NCBI GenBank assembly: GCA_036563645.1
Contig: DATCMA010000049.1
Location: 1 to 64,000 of the forward strand
Length of the DNA stretch: 64,000 nt
Direction of reading: 5' to 3'
From: DATCMA01 sp036563645
GTDB taxonomy: Bacteria; Actinomycetota; Actinomycetes; Mycobacteriales; Micromonosporaceae
Shown here one piece after another: positions 16,805-25,406 of this stretch. Both the position numbers and the translations under genes were made by a program. The notes under the pieces were generated by a model. That model was given only the letters and a program-made list of their open reading frames with translations. It did no database searches and was not told where the DNA came from. Position 1 is the first letter of the stretch, and every line of letters begins with the position of its first letter.

Positions 16805-17674
16805 ATGCCGGGACCACTGCGCCTGGGGCGACGCGTCTTCGACGAGAACGCGCTCGTCGTCATGGCCATCGTCAATCGCACCCCCGACTCCTTCTTCGAC
16901 CGGGGGGCCACCTTCGCCGCGGACGCGGCGCTGCGTGCGGTGGAGCGCGCGGTCGCCGAGGGGGCCGACATCATCGACATCGGTGGGGTGAAGGCCGGCC
17001 CCGGTGCCCCGGTGGACGTGGCTGAGGAGATCCGCCGGACGGTCACGACGATCGCCGCGGTCCGCAAGGAGTTCCCCGACGTGGTGATCTCCATCGACAC
17101 GTGGCGGGCGGAGGTCGCGAGCGAGGCCGTGGCGGCCGGAGCTGACTTGATCAATGACACGTGGGCGGGGGCCGATCCCCAGCTGGCTGAGGTGGCGGCC
17201 CGCACGGGCGCCGGCCTGGTGTGCTCGCACGCCGGCGGGCTTACCCCGCGCACCCGGCCGCATCGCGCCGCGTTCGACGACGTCGTCCAGGACGTAGTCA
17301 CCACCGTCACCCGCCTCGCCGAACGCGCTGTCCAGCTCGGGGTACGCCCCGACGGCATCGTGATCGATCCCGCGCACGACTTCGGCAAGAACACCCGGCA
17401 CTCGCTCGAAGTGACGCGTCGCCTCGGCGAGCTGGTCGCCACCGGCTGGCCGGTGCTCGTCGCGCTGTCGAACAAGGACTTCGTCGGGGAGACGCTCGAC
17501 CTGCCGGTCGACGAGCGGCTGGAGGGCACGCTCGCCGCCACCGCGATCTGCGCGTGGTTGGGCGCCCGGGTGTTTCGCGCGCACCAGGTCCGCCCGACCC
17601 GGCGGGTGCTCGACATGGTCGCCTCGATTCGGGGTGATCGGCCACCCGCGGTCAGCCGGCGTGGGTTGGCGTGA
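16805..17674 (+). CDS. Dihydropteroate synthase-like protein (FolP2 type)
   Basis: 289 residues with the DHPS TIM barrel: VMAIVNRTPDSFFDRG near the start, EGADIIDIGGVKAGPG, ISIDTWRAEVA, LINDTWAG. The canonical active-site SRK is changed to SNK in VALSNKDFVGE, so the Arg is lost. The same variant form is typical of mycobacterial FolP2 (Rv1207), which is reported not to replace FolP1. A canonical sulfonamide-target activity is therefore doubtful. GAGGAGG sits eight bases before the ATG. It diverges from the DivIVA-like gene, with 133 bases between. Confidence 0.82.
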   Translation: MPGPLRLGRRVFDENALVVMAIVNRTPDSFFDRGATFAADAALRAVERAVAEGADIIDIGGVKAGPGAPVDVAEEIRRTVTTIAAVRKEFPDVVISIDTWRAEVASEAVAAGADLINDTWAGADPQLAEVAARTGAGLVCSHAGGLTPRTRPHRAAFDDVVQDVVTTVTRLAERAVQLGVRPDGIVIDPAHDFGKNTRHSLEVTRRLGELVATGWPVLVALSNKDFVGETLDLPVDERLEGTLAATAICAWLGARVFRAHQVRPTRRVLDMVASIRGDRPPAVSRRGLA

Positions 17675-17929
17675 GCCGGGGCGCGGCCGGCCGCGGACGC
17701 CGGTTCTCGCGGGGCGCACGGGAATCCGACACTCGGGTGACGGGTTGGTATGGGTACCGTCGGATGTGTCGGAGTAGGCCGGCCAGTGACGTGAGAGCGA
17801 TCACAAGCGGCAGGAGCGATAGATTCAGCACATGGCGGATCTCGCGCGCCACCGTAGGCTCGGAAGAGTGAGTCGGCTCCCGGTCGTGCGAACCCCGCCA
17901 CCGCCGGCTCGCAGGGGAGGTCAGTTCAC

Positions 17930-19777
17930 GTGACCAAGCAGGTCCGTCAGTTGGATCGGGTCGTCATCCGCTTCGCGGGTGACTCCGGTGACGGGATGCA
18001 GCTCACCGGTGACCGATTCACCGCGGAGACCGCCCAGCTGGGCAATGACATCTCCACGTTGCCCAACTTCCCTGCCGAGATCCGCGCCCCAGCCGGCACG
18101 CTCCCGGGGGTGTCGAGCTTCCAGGTGCACTTCGCCGACTTCGACATCCTCACCCCCGGCGACGCGCCGAACGTGCTCGTCGCGATGAACCCCGCGGCGC
18201 TCAAGGCCAACGTGCCGGAACTCGCGCCCGGCGCGGAGATCATCGTCAACACCGACGAGTTCACGCCGCGCAACCTCGCCAAGGTCGGCTACACCTCCAA
18301 CCCCCTGGAGGACGGGTCCCTCGACCGATTCGTGGTGCACCCGATCCCGCTGACCTCGCTGACGGTCGGGGCTCTCGCCGACCACGACATCTCCAAGAAG
18401 GACGCCGAGCGGGCGAAGAACATGTTCGCGCTCGGCCTGCTGTCGTGGATGTACTCGCGGCCGTACGAGTCGACACTGCGCTTCCTGGAGCGGAAGTTCG
18501 CCGCGCGACCGGAGCTGGCGGCCGCGAACATCGCGGCGTTCAAGGCCGGCTGGAACTTCGGCGAGACCACCGAACGGTTCGCGGTCCGCTACGAGGTCAA
18601 GCCGGCGAAGATGGCGCCGGGCACCTACCGGAACATCACCGGCAACACCGCCCTGGCGTTGGGGATCGTCGCCGCGGGGGTGCGGTCGAAGCTGCCGGTG
18701 GTCCTGGGCGCCTACCCGATCACGCCGGCCTCCGACATCCTCCACGAGCTCAGCAAGCACAAGCGGTTCGGCATCACGACGGTGCAGGCCGAGGATGAGA
18801 TCGCCGCGGTCGGCGTGGCGCTCGGCGCCTCGTACGGCGGCGCCCTCGGCGTGACCACGACCTCCGGCCCTGGCGTGGCCCTCAAGGGCGAGACGATCTC
18901 GCTCGCCGTGGCGCTGGAGCTGCCACTGGTCATCGTGGACGTTCAGAGGGCCGGCCCGTCGACCGGAATGCCGACCAAGACGGAGCAGGCAGACCTCAAC
19001 CTGGCGCTCTTTGGCCGGCACGGCGAAGCGCCGGTCGCGGTGATCGCGCCGCGCTCGCCGGCGGACTGCTTCACCGCCGTGCTCGAGGCCGCCAAAGTCG
19101 CGCTGACCTACCGCACGCCGGTCATCCTCTTGTCGGACAACTACCTCGCCAACGGCTCCGAACCGTGGCTGCTCCCCGAGGTGGAGTCCTTGCCCGACCT
19201 GCGGGTCGAGTTCGCCACCAAACCGAACAGCGAGGATGGCAAGACCTTCTTGCCGTACCTGCGCGACCCGGTCACCCTCGCGCGGCCGTGGGCGATCCCG
19301 GGGACCCCAGGGCTGGAGCACCGCATCGGTGGCTTGGAGAAGGCCGACAAGACCGGAGCGATCTCGTACGACCCGGCCAACCACGACTACATGGTGCGGA
19401 CCCGGGCGGCGCGGATCGCCAACATCCCCGTGCCCGATGTCGAGGTTGACGACCCAGACGGCTCGGCGCGGGTGCTGGTCCTCGGGTGGGGCTCGACGTA
19501 CGGCCCGATCGGCGCCGCGTGCCGGACGTTGCGCCAGCGGGGTCTGGCCATCGCCCAGGCCCACCTGCGGTGGCTCTCGCCGCTGCCGGCGAACCTCGGC
19601 GAGGTGCTCGCCCGCTACGACCGCGTCGTCATCCCCGAGATGAACCTCGGCCAGCTCGCCCAGGTGATTCGGGCCCGGTACCTGGTCGACGCGATTCCCT
19701 ACAACAAAGTCCGCGGCCTGCCGTTCACCGCCGCCGAGCTGGAAACCATGCTGGAAGAGGTCGTGAAGAATGCCTGA
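17930..19777 (+). CDS. korA: 2-oxoacid:ferredoxin oxidoreductase, alpha (gamma-alpha fused) subunit
   Basis: 615 residues. The gamma domain opens with DRVVIRFAGDSGDGMQLTGD; the pyrimidine-binding alpha domain contains GAYPITPASDILHEL, VQAEDEIAAVGVALGASYGG and TTSGPGVALKGE. The C-terminal transketolase-like part carries VLGWGSTYGPIGAA and VIPEMNLGQLAQVIR. It pairs with the next gene to oxidise a 2-oxoacid, most likely 2-oxoglutarate, to the acyl-CoA with reduction of ferredoxin. GGGGAGG precedes the GTG. It overlaps korB by eight bases, so stoichiometric translation is likely. The substrate is inferred from the actinobacterial family. Confidence 0.9.
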   Translation: MTKQVRQLDRVVIRFAGDSGDGMQLTGDRFTAETAQLGNDISTLPNFPAEIRAPAGTLPGVSSFQVHFADFDILTPGDAPNVLVAMNPAALKANVPELAPGAEIIVNTDEFTPRNLAKVGYTSNPLEDGSLDRFVVHPIPLTSLTVGALADHDISKKDAERAKNMFALGLLSWMYSRPYESTLRFLERKFAARPELAAANIAAFKAGWNFGETTERFAVRYEVKPAKMAPGTYRNITGNTALALGIVAAGVRSKLPVVLGAYPITPASDILHELSKHKRFGITTVQAEDEIAAVGVALGASYGGALGVTTTSGPGVALKGETISLAVALELPLVIVDVQRAGPSTGMPTKTEQADLNLALFGRHGEAPVAVIAPRSPADCFTAVLEAAKVALTYRTPVILLSDNYLANGSEPWLLPEVESLPDLRVEFATKPNSEDGKTFLPYLRDPVTLARPWAIPGTPGLEHRIGGLEKADKTGAISYDPANHDYMVRTRAARIANIPVPDVEVDDPDGSARVLVLGWGSTYGPIGAACRTLRQRGLAIAQAHLRWLSPLPANLGEVLARYDRVVIPEMNLGQLAQVIRARYLVDAIPYNKVRGLPFTAAELETMLEEVVKNA

Positions 19778-20804
19778 GCCCGTCGCACTGAAGCTCACCG
19801 CGAAGGACTTCAAGTCCGACCAGGAGGTGCGCTGGTGTCCCGGTTGCGGTGACTACGCGATCTTGGCGGCGGTGCAATCGTTCATGCCCGAGCTGGGCAT
19901 TCCCCGCGAGCGGATCGTCTTCATCTCCGGCATCGGCTGCTCGTCGCGGTTCCCGTACTACATGAACACGTACGGGATGCATTCGATTCACGGCCGTGCG
20001 CCCGCGATCGCCACCGGCTTGGCCATCAGCCGCCCTGACCTGTCCATTTGGGTGGTGACTGGGGACGGGGACGCCCTGTCCATCGGTGGGAACCACCTCA
20101 TCCACGCCCTGCGTCGGAACGTCAACATCAAAATCCTGTTGTTCAACAACCGGATCTATGGCCTGACCAAGGGGCAGTACTCGCCGACCTCCGAGTTCGG
20201 CAAGATCACTAAGTCGACGCCGGTGGGGTCGGTGGACACGCCGTTCAACCCGGTGTCCCTCGCGCTCGGGGCCGAAGCCACCTTCGTGGCGCGCACCCTC
20301 GACTCCGACCGGAAGCACCTGCAATCGGTGCTGCGGGCCGCCGCCCAGCACGAGGGCTCGGCCTTCGTCGAGATCTACCAGAACTGCAACATCTTCAACG
20401 ACGGCGCATTCGACCAGTTCAAAGAGCCGGAGACGCGCGACGACTACCTCATCCGCCTCGAACACGGCAAGCCGATCGTGTTCGGCAAGGAGGGCCAGTT
20501 CTGCGTGGCCAAGCGGCCGGATGGGTTCGGCCTGGAGGTGCGTCCCACCGCGTCCGTCGCCCGCGAGGACATCGTCGTGCACGACGTGACCATTCAGGAC
20601 CCGTCGTACGCGTTCGCGCTGTCCCGGCTGCCGGGCTTCGAGATGCGGAACACCCCGATCGGCGTCTTCCGGGACGTCAGCCGCCCGACCTACGACAGCC
20701 TCGTGCAGTCGCAGATCGAGGTCGCGCGCGCCAAGGTGACGGGCACGCCGGAGGAGGAGCTCGCCGCGCTGCTCGCCTCGGGCGACACCTGGACGATCAT
20801 GTAG
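19770..20804 (+). CDS. korB: 2-oxoacid:ferredoxin oxidoreductase, beta subunit
   Basis: 344 residues. It binds thiamine diphosphate through GDGDALSIGGNHLIHALRRN and NRIYGLTKGQYSPTS. Cysteines in WCPGCGDY, GIGCSSRFPY and YQNCNIF are the expected ligands of the 4Fe-4S cluster. The C-terminal region (~230-340) is the usual extension of actinobacterial KorB. The ATG overlaps the end of korA. The stop is only 15 bases from that of the convergent channel gene. Confidence 0.9.
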   Translation: MPEPVALKLTAKDFKSDQEVRWCPGCGDYAILAAVQSFMPELGIPRERIVFISGIGCSSRFPYYMNTYGMHSIHGRAPAIATGLAISRPDLSIWVVTGDGDALSIGGNHLIHALRRNVNIKILLFNNRIYGLTKGQYSPTSEFGKITKSTPVGSVDTPFNPVSLALGAEATFVARTLDSDRKHLQSVLRAAAQHEGSAFVEIYQNCNIFNDGAFDQFKEPETRDDYLIRLEHGKPIVFGKEGQFCVAKRPDGFGLEVRPTASVAREDIVVHDVTIQDPSYAFALSRLPGFEMRNTPIGVFRDVSRPTYDSLVQSQIEVARAKVTGTPEEELAALLASGDTWTIM

Positions 20805-20819
20805 CGGCGCCGCGCGCCC

Positions 20820-21881
20820 TCACCGGCGGGGCGCCTGGGCTGACGTGGTGACGAGCGGGTCGAGGACGGCACCCAGCGGAGCGGCGGACGGCCCGTTGTC
20901 CCGGAGGTAGACCAGGACGTCCCCCGGCTCCACCGTGACGCGCACCGGCTCGGCGAGCGACATCATCCGCCCGTTGCGGATCAGCGCGATCACCAGCGGA
21001 TCGAGGTCGCGGGTCGAGCGCCCCACCTCATGCCGCTCGGCGGGACGAACGGCCAACGCCATCCCGTGCCGAGGCGTCAGCAGGTCCTCCACGATGTCGA
21101 TCAAAGGCGGGGCGGTGGTGGACAGCCCGAGCAGCCGGCCCGCGGTCGACGCGGAGACGATCACTTGGTGCGCCCCGCTCTGCTTGAGCAAGGGAGCGTT
21201 CTCGGCCTCGCGGGCCGCGGCGATGATGCGGACCTTGCCCCCGGTGAGTTGACGCACGGTCAGCGTCACCAGGACGGCCGACTCATCGCTGTCGGTCGCG
21301 ATGATCACGGCCTGGGCGGTGGTGACGTGCGCCTCGGTGAGCACGTGCGACCGCGTGGCCGATCCCTCGATCGCGACCAATCCTTCCGCGGTGGCCTGGC
21401 GTAATGCCGCGGGATTGCGCTCCACGACGACGATTCGCCGCTTGTCGAAGCCGTTTTCGATGAGGGCGGCCACCGCGCTACGGCCCTTGGTGCCGTAGCC
21501 ACAGACAATCACGTGATCTTTCACGGTTTTCCTCCACCGCGCCTCCCGGCGCGCGGTGCGGTACTGCTCGGCGAGCACCTGGAGTGTCGTTCCCACCAAG
21601 ATCACAAGGAAGAGCACCCGGGCAGGTGTCACGACCAGCACGTTGGCCAGCCGCGCCGAGCTGGAATAGGGAGTGATATCGCCGTATCCCGTCGTCGAGA
21701 GACTCACGACGGCGTAGTAGAAGCAGTCGATGAGGTCAACCCCGTCTCCGTTGACGTCGCGGTAGCCGTCCCGGTCAAGGAAGACCACGGCGACGATCAA
21801 TAAGACGAGGCTGACCGCTGCGAGAACGCGAAAGCCGAGCGCTCGCAGGGGAGCCGGGCGCACAGCGGGAAAGTGAATCAT
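20820..21881 (-). CDS. Potassium channel with RCK (TrkA-N/TrkA-C) domains
   Basis: 353 residues from ATG 21881 (GTG 21893 also possible). Two membrane helices (FRVLAAVSLVLLIVAVVFL and ANVLVVTPARVLFLVILVG) flank a pore loop with the selectivity filter TTGYGD. The RCK nucleotide domain follows: HVIVCGYGTKGRSAVAALIE, then DSDESAVLVTLTVRQL. The C-terminal TrkA-C domain ends in VTVEPGDVLVYLRD. It is a ligand-gated K+ channel of the 2TM type in the plasma membrane. A weak GTGGGG lies before the ATG. Confidence 0.87.
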   Translation of the reverse strand: MIHFPAVRPAPLRALGFRVLAAVSLVLLIVAVVFLDRDGYRDVNGDGVDLIDCFYYAVVSLSTTGYGDITPYSSSARLANVLVVTPARVLFLVILVGTTLQVLAEQYRTARREARWRKTVKDHVIVCGYGTKGRSAVAALIENGFDKRRIVVVERNPAALRQATAEGLVAIEGSATRSHVLTEAHVTTAQAVIIATDSDESAVLVTLTVRQLTGGKVRIIAAAREAENAPLLKQSGAHQVIVSASTAGRLLGLSTTAPPLIDIVEDLLTPRHGMALAVRPAERHEVGRSTRDLDPLVIALIRNGRMMSLAEPVRVTVEPGDVLVYLRDNGPSAAPLGAVLDPLVTTSAQAPRR

Positions 21882-22034
21882 CTGTGGCCCCACATCGCCC
21901 GCTGGTGGTCAAGCACCCGGACACGATAGCTCCGCGGGGCGGCCCATGGTCCTCAGATGTCACCAGAAGCGACGTACGTATCAGCCGACCCAGCCGGCAC
22001 TCAGATACCACTGGCGGACGGGGTGACGCGCCGC

Positions 22035-24839
22035 TCACAGCGGATGCGCGTCGTGCTCCGCGATGGACTCCTGGGAAAACCGGCGGGAGCCGGCGGCCAG
22101 GTCGGGGTGTTCGACCGACAGCGCCAGCGCCACCGCCTCCTCGAGATTGAGCTCGCTCCCCTCGGCGTACGCCAGGTCGAACGCCGCGTCCCCGATGGCC
22201 GAGCGCACCGCCGCCTGCTCCTCCGCCCAGTAGGCGCCGAACATCCCCGGCGCGACCCCCAACGCGGACCGAGCGGCCTGCGCTGCGCCGAACAACCGCG
22301 CCGCGGTCACCGGGTCGCCGCCCAGCGCGCATCGGGTTGCCATCGCGTTCAGCGTCTCGCAGACCCGACGGTGGTAGCCGTAGCGCATCCGCGAGCGCAG
22401 CGCCACCACGAGGTGGTCGTGAGCGGCCACCAAGTCGCGCCGGGCCAGCGCGACCATCCCGAGGAGCATGTCGATCGTCCGACGCCCGCGTTCGACCGGA
22501 CGCGCCGCCTCCGCGGAGCGGGCCGAGCCGAGCAGCTCAGCCGCCTCGTCGAGCGCGCCACGCCGCCACAGCAGCTCGGCCAGGCTGTAGACGGCCAGGA
22601 GGGCGTCGCCGAACACCCCGTCGGCCTTGGCACGTTCGATGACGTCGCGGCAGATTCGCTCCGCCTCGACGTACTGCCCCATGTCGATGAGCGACGCGGC
22701 GCGGCCCGCGAGGACGCGCACCAGGAGCCCCACGTCGCCCGCGTGACGGGCGGCGGTCTCCGCGCGCTGCGAATACCGCAGTTCCTCGGCGTACTCCCCG
22801 TCTGCGGCGGCGTGCAACGCGTGCATGAGGTACGCCGCGGCGAGCTCCGCCTCCGGGATGGGCTCTCCGGTCTCCGCGATTCGCCCGTACAGCCGAAAGA
22901 GCCACAGCCGCCCTTCGCGGGCGAGGCCGCGTTCCCGCCACCACTGGTCGAGCCCGCTGGCGAGTTGCAGGCCGCGGCGGGCGCTACCCCCGGTGGTGGT
23001 CCACCGCAGCGCGGCGCGAATCTCGTCGGCCAAGGGGTCCAACGCGTACAACGACAGGGTCACCGGCTCGCCGTTGGGCCCGAGCCGCGCCTGCTGGAGC
23101 GCGTGCAGCGCCCAGGCGACGTGGCGATCCCGCGCCGCGCGCTCCTCGCCCGCCTCGCTCAGCCGCCGCGCCGCGAAGCTGCGGATCGGGTCGAGCATCC
23201 GGTAGGTGGTGCCGGACTCGCTCGGCTCGGCTTGGATCATCGACTTGTCGACGAGGGTGGCGAGGGGATCGAGCGGATCGTCCTGGAGCAGCCACTCCAC
23301 GGTCGCGAGATCCACCGGGCCGGAGAAGACCGACAACCAGCGCAGCAGGCGGGCCGCGCGCGGCCCCAGGGTGCGGTACGACCACGACACGGTCGCCTGC
23401 ATGGTCACGTGCCGCTGCGCCGCCGAGCGGGGTGTCCGCTGCTGGGGAAGGGTGAGCGCGGGGGCCTCCGACTCGCGCGGGTCATTCCCGATGATCGGGG
23501 CGCGCCGGGGCGCCTCGGCCTCGTCCCCCACCGGCTCCTCGTCGGGATCACCTCGGCCCGCGTCGAGCGTCCCGAGCACGTCATCGAGGCGTTCGGCGAG
23601 CTGCCCCACCGACAGCACGCGCAGACGCGCCGCGGCGAGCTCGATCGCCAGGGGCAAGCCGTCCAGCCGCTCCACGACGCGCTGGAGGTCGACCGCCTCG
23701 GCGGGCGACGGCTGGCGCCCGCCGCGCGCGGCGGAGGTGCGGTCGAGCAACAAGGCCACCGCGTCGCTGACGCCACCGTCGGGTGGGGGTTCGACCGACA
23801 AGGGCGGGATGCGCCACACCACCTCGCCGGGAAGGCCAAACGGCTCCCGGCTCGTGGCGAGGACGTGGGCCCGATCGCCGCCCGCCAACAGCCGCGAGAC
23901 CACGTCGGCGGTGGCCGACAGCTGCGCGTCGCAGGTGTCGAGCAGCAGCAGCATGCGCCGCCCCGCGGCGTGCTCGACCAGTGTGTCGATCACCGGTCGG
24001 CCGGGCTCAGGGCGGAGCCCCAACACCGCGGCGATCGAGAAGGCAACGAGGCCGGGGTCGGTGACCGTGGCGATGTCGACGAACCAGACGCCGTCCGGGT
24101 ACGCGTCGGCCCGCTGCCGCGCCAACTCCACCGCCAGGCGGGTCTTGCCAGCGCCGCCTGCGCCGACGACGGTCACCAACCGGTGCCGCGCGATGAGCTC
24201 GGCGAGCTCGGCCTGCTCGGCCTTGCGTCCGATGAAGGCGGTGGGGTGGTTGGGGAGGTTGTGCGGCGGCGCGTCCGCGGTGCGCGGACGCGGGAAGTGG
24301 CGCTCCAGCCCGGGAGCCGCCAGTTGGAAGAGACGCTCCCGGTCATCGAAGCCCCGGAGACGGTGCAGCCCGAGGTCGATCAGGGTGATCCCCTCGGGCA
24401 GCGACGTCGCGTGTCGGGCCGTCGCCGCGGAGCACAGCACCTGCCCGCCGTGCGCCGCGGCCGCGATGCGCGCCGCGCGATGGACCTCGGGACTGGCGTA
24501 CTCCCGGCCGACGGGCTCGGCGTACCCCGTGTGCAGGCCCATGCGCACCCGCAGGGTCGCATCCGGGGTCGGCCACTTGTGATCGGCGAGGGCCCGTTGG
24601 GCGGCGACACAGGCCTGGAGCGCGGAGCTGGCGTCGGCGAAGGCGGCGAAGAACGAGTCCCCCTCCGTGAAGAGTTCCGTCCCGCCGTTGGGGAGCAACG
24701 TTTGACGCAGGAGTCGACGATGCTCACTGAGGACCGAGAGGTATCCCGGACCGAGCATGCGGGCCAACCGGGTGGAGCCCTCGATGTCGGTGAACAGGAA
24801 AGTCACCAGACCGCTCGGCAGACGTGACTGTGCCGACAC
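22035..24839 (-). CDS. Class III nucleotide cyclase-like / AAA-type ATPase / TPR signalling protein
   Basis: 934 residues. Residues 10-140 are a class III cyclase homology domain with both metal aspartates (FTDIEGST, D18; EGDSFFAAF, D61). The transition-state Asn is His in EVHRAARIAA (H120), so cyclase activity may be altered. A P-loop ATPase follows (GAGGAGKTRLAVELA, 226-240; LLLLDTCD; LATSREPFGLPGE), related to AfsR/MalT regulators. The C-terminal ~450 residues are TPR-like helices. No DNA-binding domain is seen, unlike SARP or LuxR relatives. GGGGGCGGAGG supports GTG 24839. The output is unknown. Confidence 0.83.
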   Translation of the reverse strand: MSAQSRLPSGLVTFLFTDIEGSTRLARMLGPGYLSVLSEHRRLLRQTLLPNGGTELFTEGDSFFAAFADASSALQACVAAQRALADHKWPTPDATLRVRMGLHTGYAEPVGREYASPEVHRAARIAAAAHGGQVLCSAATARHATSLPEGITLIDLGLHRLRGFDDRERLFQLAAPGLERHFPRPRTADAPPHNLPNHPTAFIGRKAEQAELAELIARHRLVTVVGAGGAGKTRLAVELARQRADAYPDGVWFVDIATVTDPGLVAFSIAAVLGLRPEPGRPVIDTLVEHAAGRRMLLLLDTCDAQLSATADVVSRLLAGGDRAHVLATSREPFGLPGEVVWRIPPLSVEPPPDGGVSDAVALLLDRTSAARGGRQPSPAEAVDLQRVVERLDGLPLAIELAAARLRVLSVGQLAERLDDVLGTLDAGRGDPDEEPVGDEAEAPRRAPIIGNDPRESEAPALTLPQQRTPRSAAQRHVTMQATVSWSYRTLGPRAARLLRWLSVFSGPVDLATVEWLLQDDPLDPLATLVDKSMIQAEPSESGTTYRMLDPIRSFAARRLSEAGEERAARDRHVAWALHALQQARLGPNGEPVTLSLYALDPLADEIRAALRWTTTGGSARRGLQLASGLDQWWRERGLAREGRLWLFRLYGRIAETGEPIPEAELAAAYLMHALHAAADGEYAEELRYSQRAETAARHAGDVGLLVRVLAGRAASLIDMGQYVEAERICRDVIERAKADGVFGDALLAVYSLAELLWRRGALDEAAELLGSARSAEAARPVERGRRTIDMLLGMVALARRDLVAAHDHLVVALRSRMRYGYHRRVCETLNAMATRCALGGDPVTAARLFGAAQAARSALGVAPGMFGAYWAEEQAAVRSAIGDAAFDLAYAEGSELNLEEAVALALSVEHPDLAAGSRRFSQESIAEHDAHPL

Positions 24840-25136
24840 CCGTCAAAACCTCCGCCCCCTGGAATCATGATCTATATTGCCGCGGCTCGGCCGGCCGAGC
24901 ATCGTAGGAACGGTCCGACAAACCGGCACCAAAGTCTCAATCAGGGCGAATCTCAAGCGGGACGAATCGGACTATCCGCCGCGCAGCACTCCAGGCATCG
25001 ATGACCTTGCCACGGTCCACGTAACGATGGTGGCCATCTGAAGTTGCGGCGGAACAACCAAGATTTCGGCCTACTGAACAATCACGCGAAATAGACAGAG
25101 ATAAATATCTTCTGTCGTCTCCCCCGTCCGCCGAGC
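24840..25136. other. Intergenic region with two palindromes
   Basis: GCTCGGCCGGCCGAGC (24885-24900) is a perfect 16-bp palindrome, 46 bases before the cyclase/ATPase start. At 25094-25116 GACAGAGATA and TATC-T-TCTGTC form an imperfect hairpin in an AT-rich patch just past the zinc-ribbon gene, plausibly its terminator. No gene is supported here. Confidence 0.45.
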
Positions 25137-25349
25137 TCAGCAGCCGCAGGCCCCGCCGCAGCAGCCCCCGCCAGCGGCGGCGCCCGCAGCCCGCCCGCCC
25201 GCTCGACCGGTCACCGCGATCGTCGAGAGGAGCTTGACGGTGTCCGCGTGCCCCTGTGGGCAGGGAACCGGCGCGGAGGCCTCAGCCATCGGACGATTCA
25301 CCTCGAACGTGGCGCCGCAGGCGCGGCAGCGATACTCGTACCTGGGCAT
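25137..25349 (-). CDS. FmdB-family small zinc-ribbon protein
   Basis: 70 residues. MPRYEYRCRACGATFEVNRPM is the family start with the first CxxC knuckle. The second knuckle is CPQGH rather than the usual CPxCG, so a Cys/His ligand set is likely. The tail ends GGGCCGGACGC, an unusual Cys/Gly-rich end. The frame is open far upstream, but ATG 25349 matches the family. TAGGCT (minus strand, 25357-25362) lies seven bases before it. The function is unknown. Confidence 0.82.
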   Translation of the reverse strand: MPRYEYRCRACGATFEVNRPMAEASAPVPCPQGHADTVKLLSTIAVTGRAGGRAAGAAAGGGCCGGACGC

Positions 25350-25406
25350 GTGCTCAAGCCTACGGCTGGCACCGACAACCCAGCACGCATCGGCGATACT
25401 CAGCGT

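Noticed and set aside
17652..17852. 66-codon minus-strand frame with a membrane-like N-terminus between folP2 and korA
   Set aside because: It has a hydrophobic stretch, but no ribosome site or -10 element before the GTG, a shadow-like Arg/Pro tail, and overlap with the folP2 end. Conservation could revive it.
21957..24827. A 956-codon frame antisense to the cyclase/ATPase gene
   Set aside because: Long shadow frames are expected in high-GC DNA; its translation is Arg/Gly/His-rich without domains, while the opposite strand encodes a clear multidomain protein.
25020..25047. CGTAAC-N16-AGTTGC as a BldN promoter
   Set aside because: The -10 differs at both ends and it points at no gene on the plus strand nearby.
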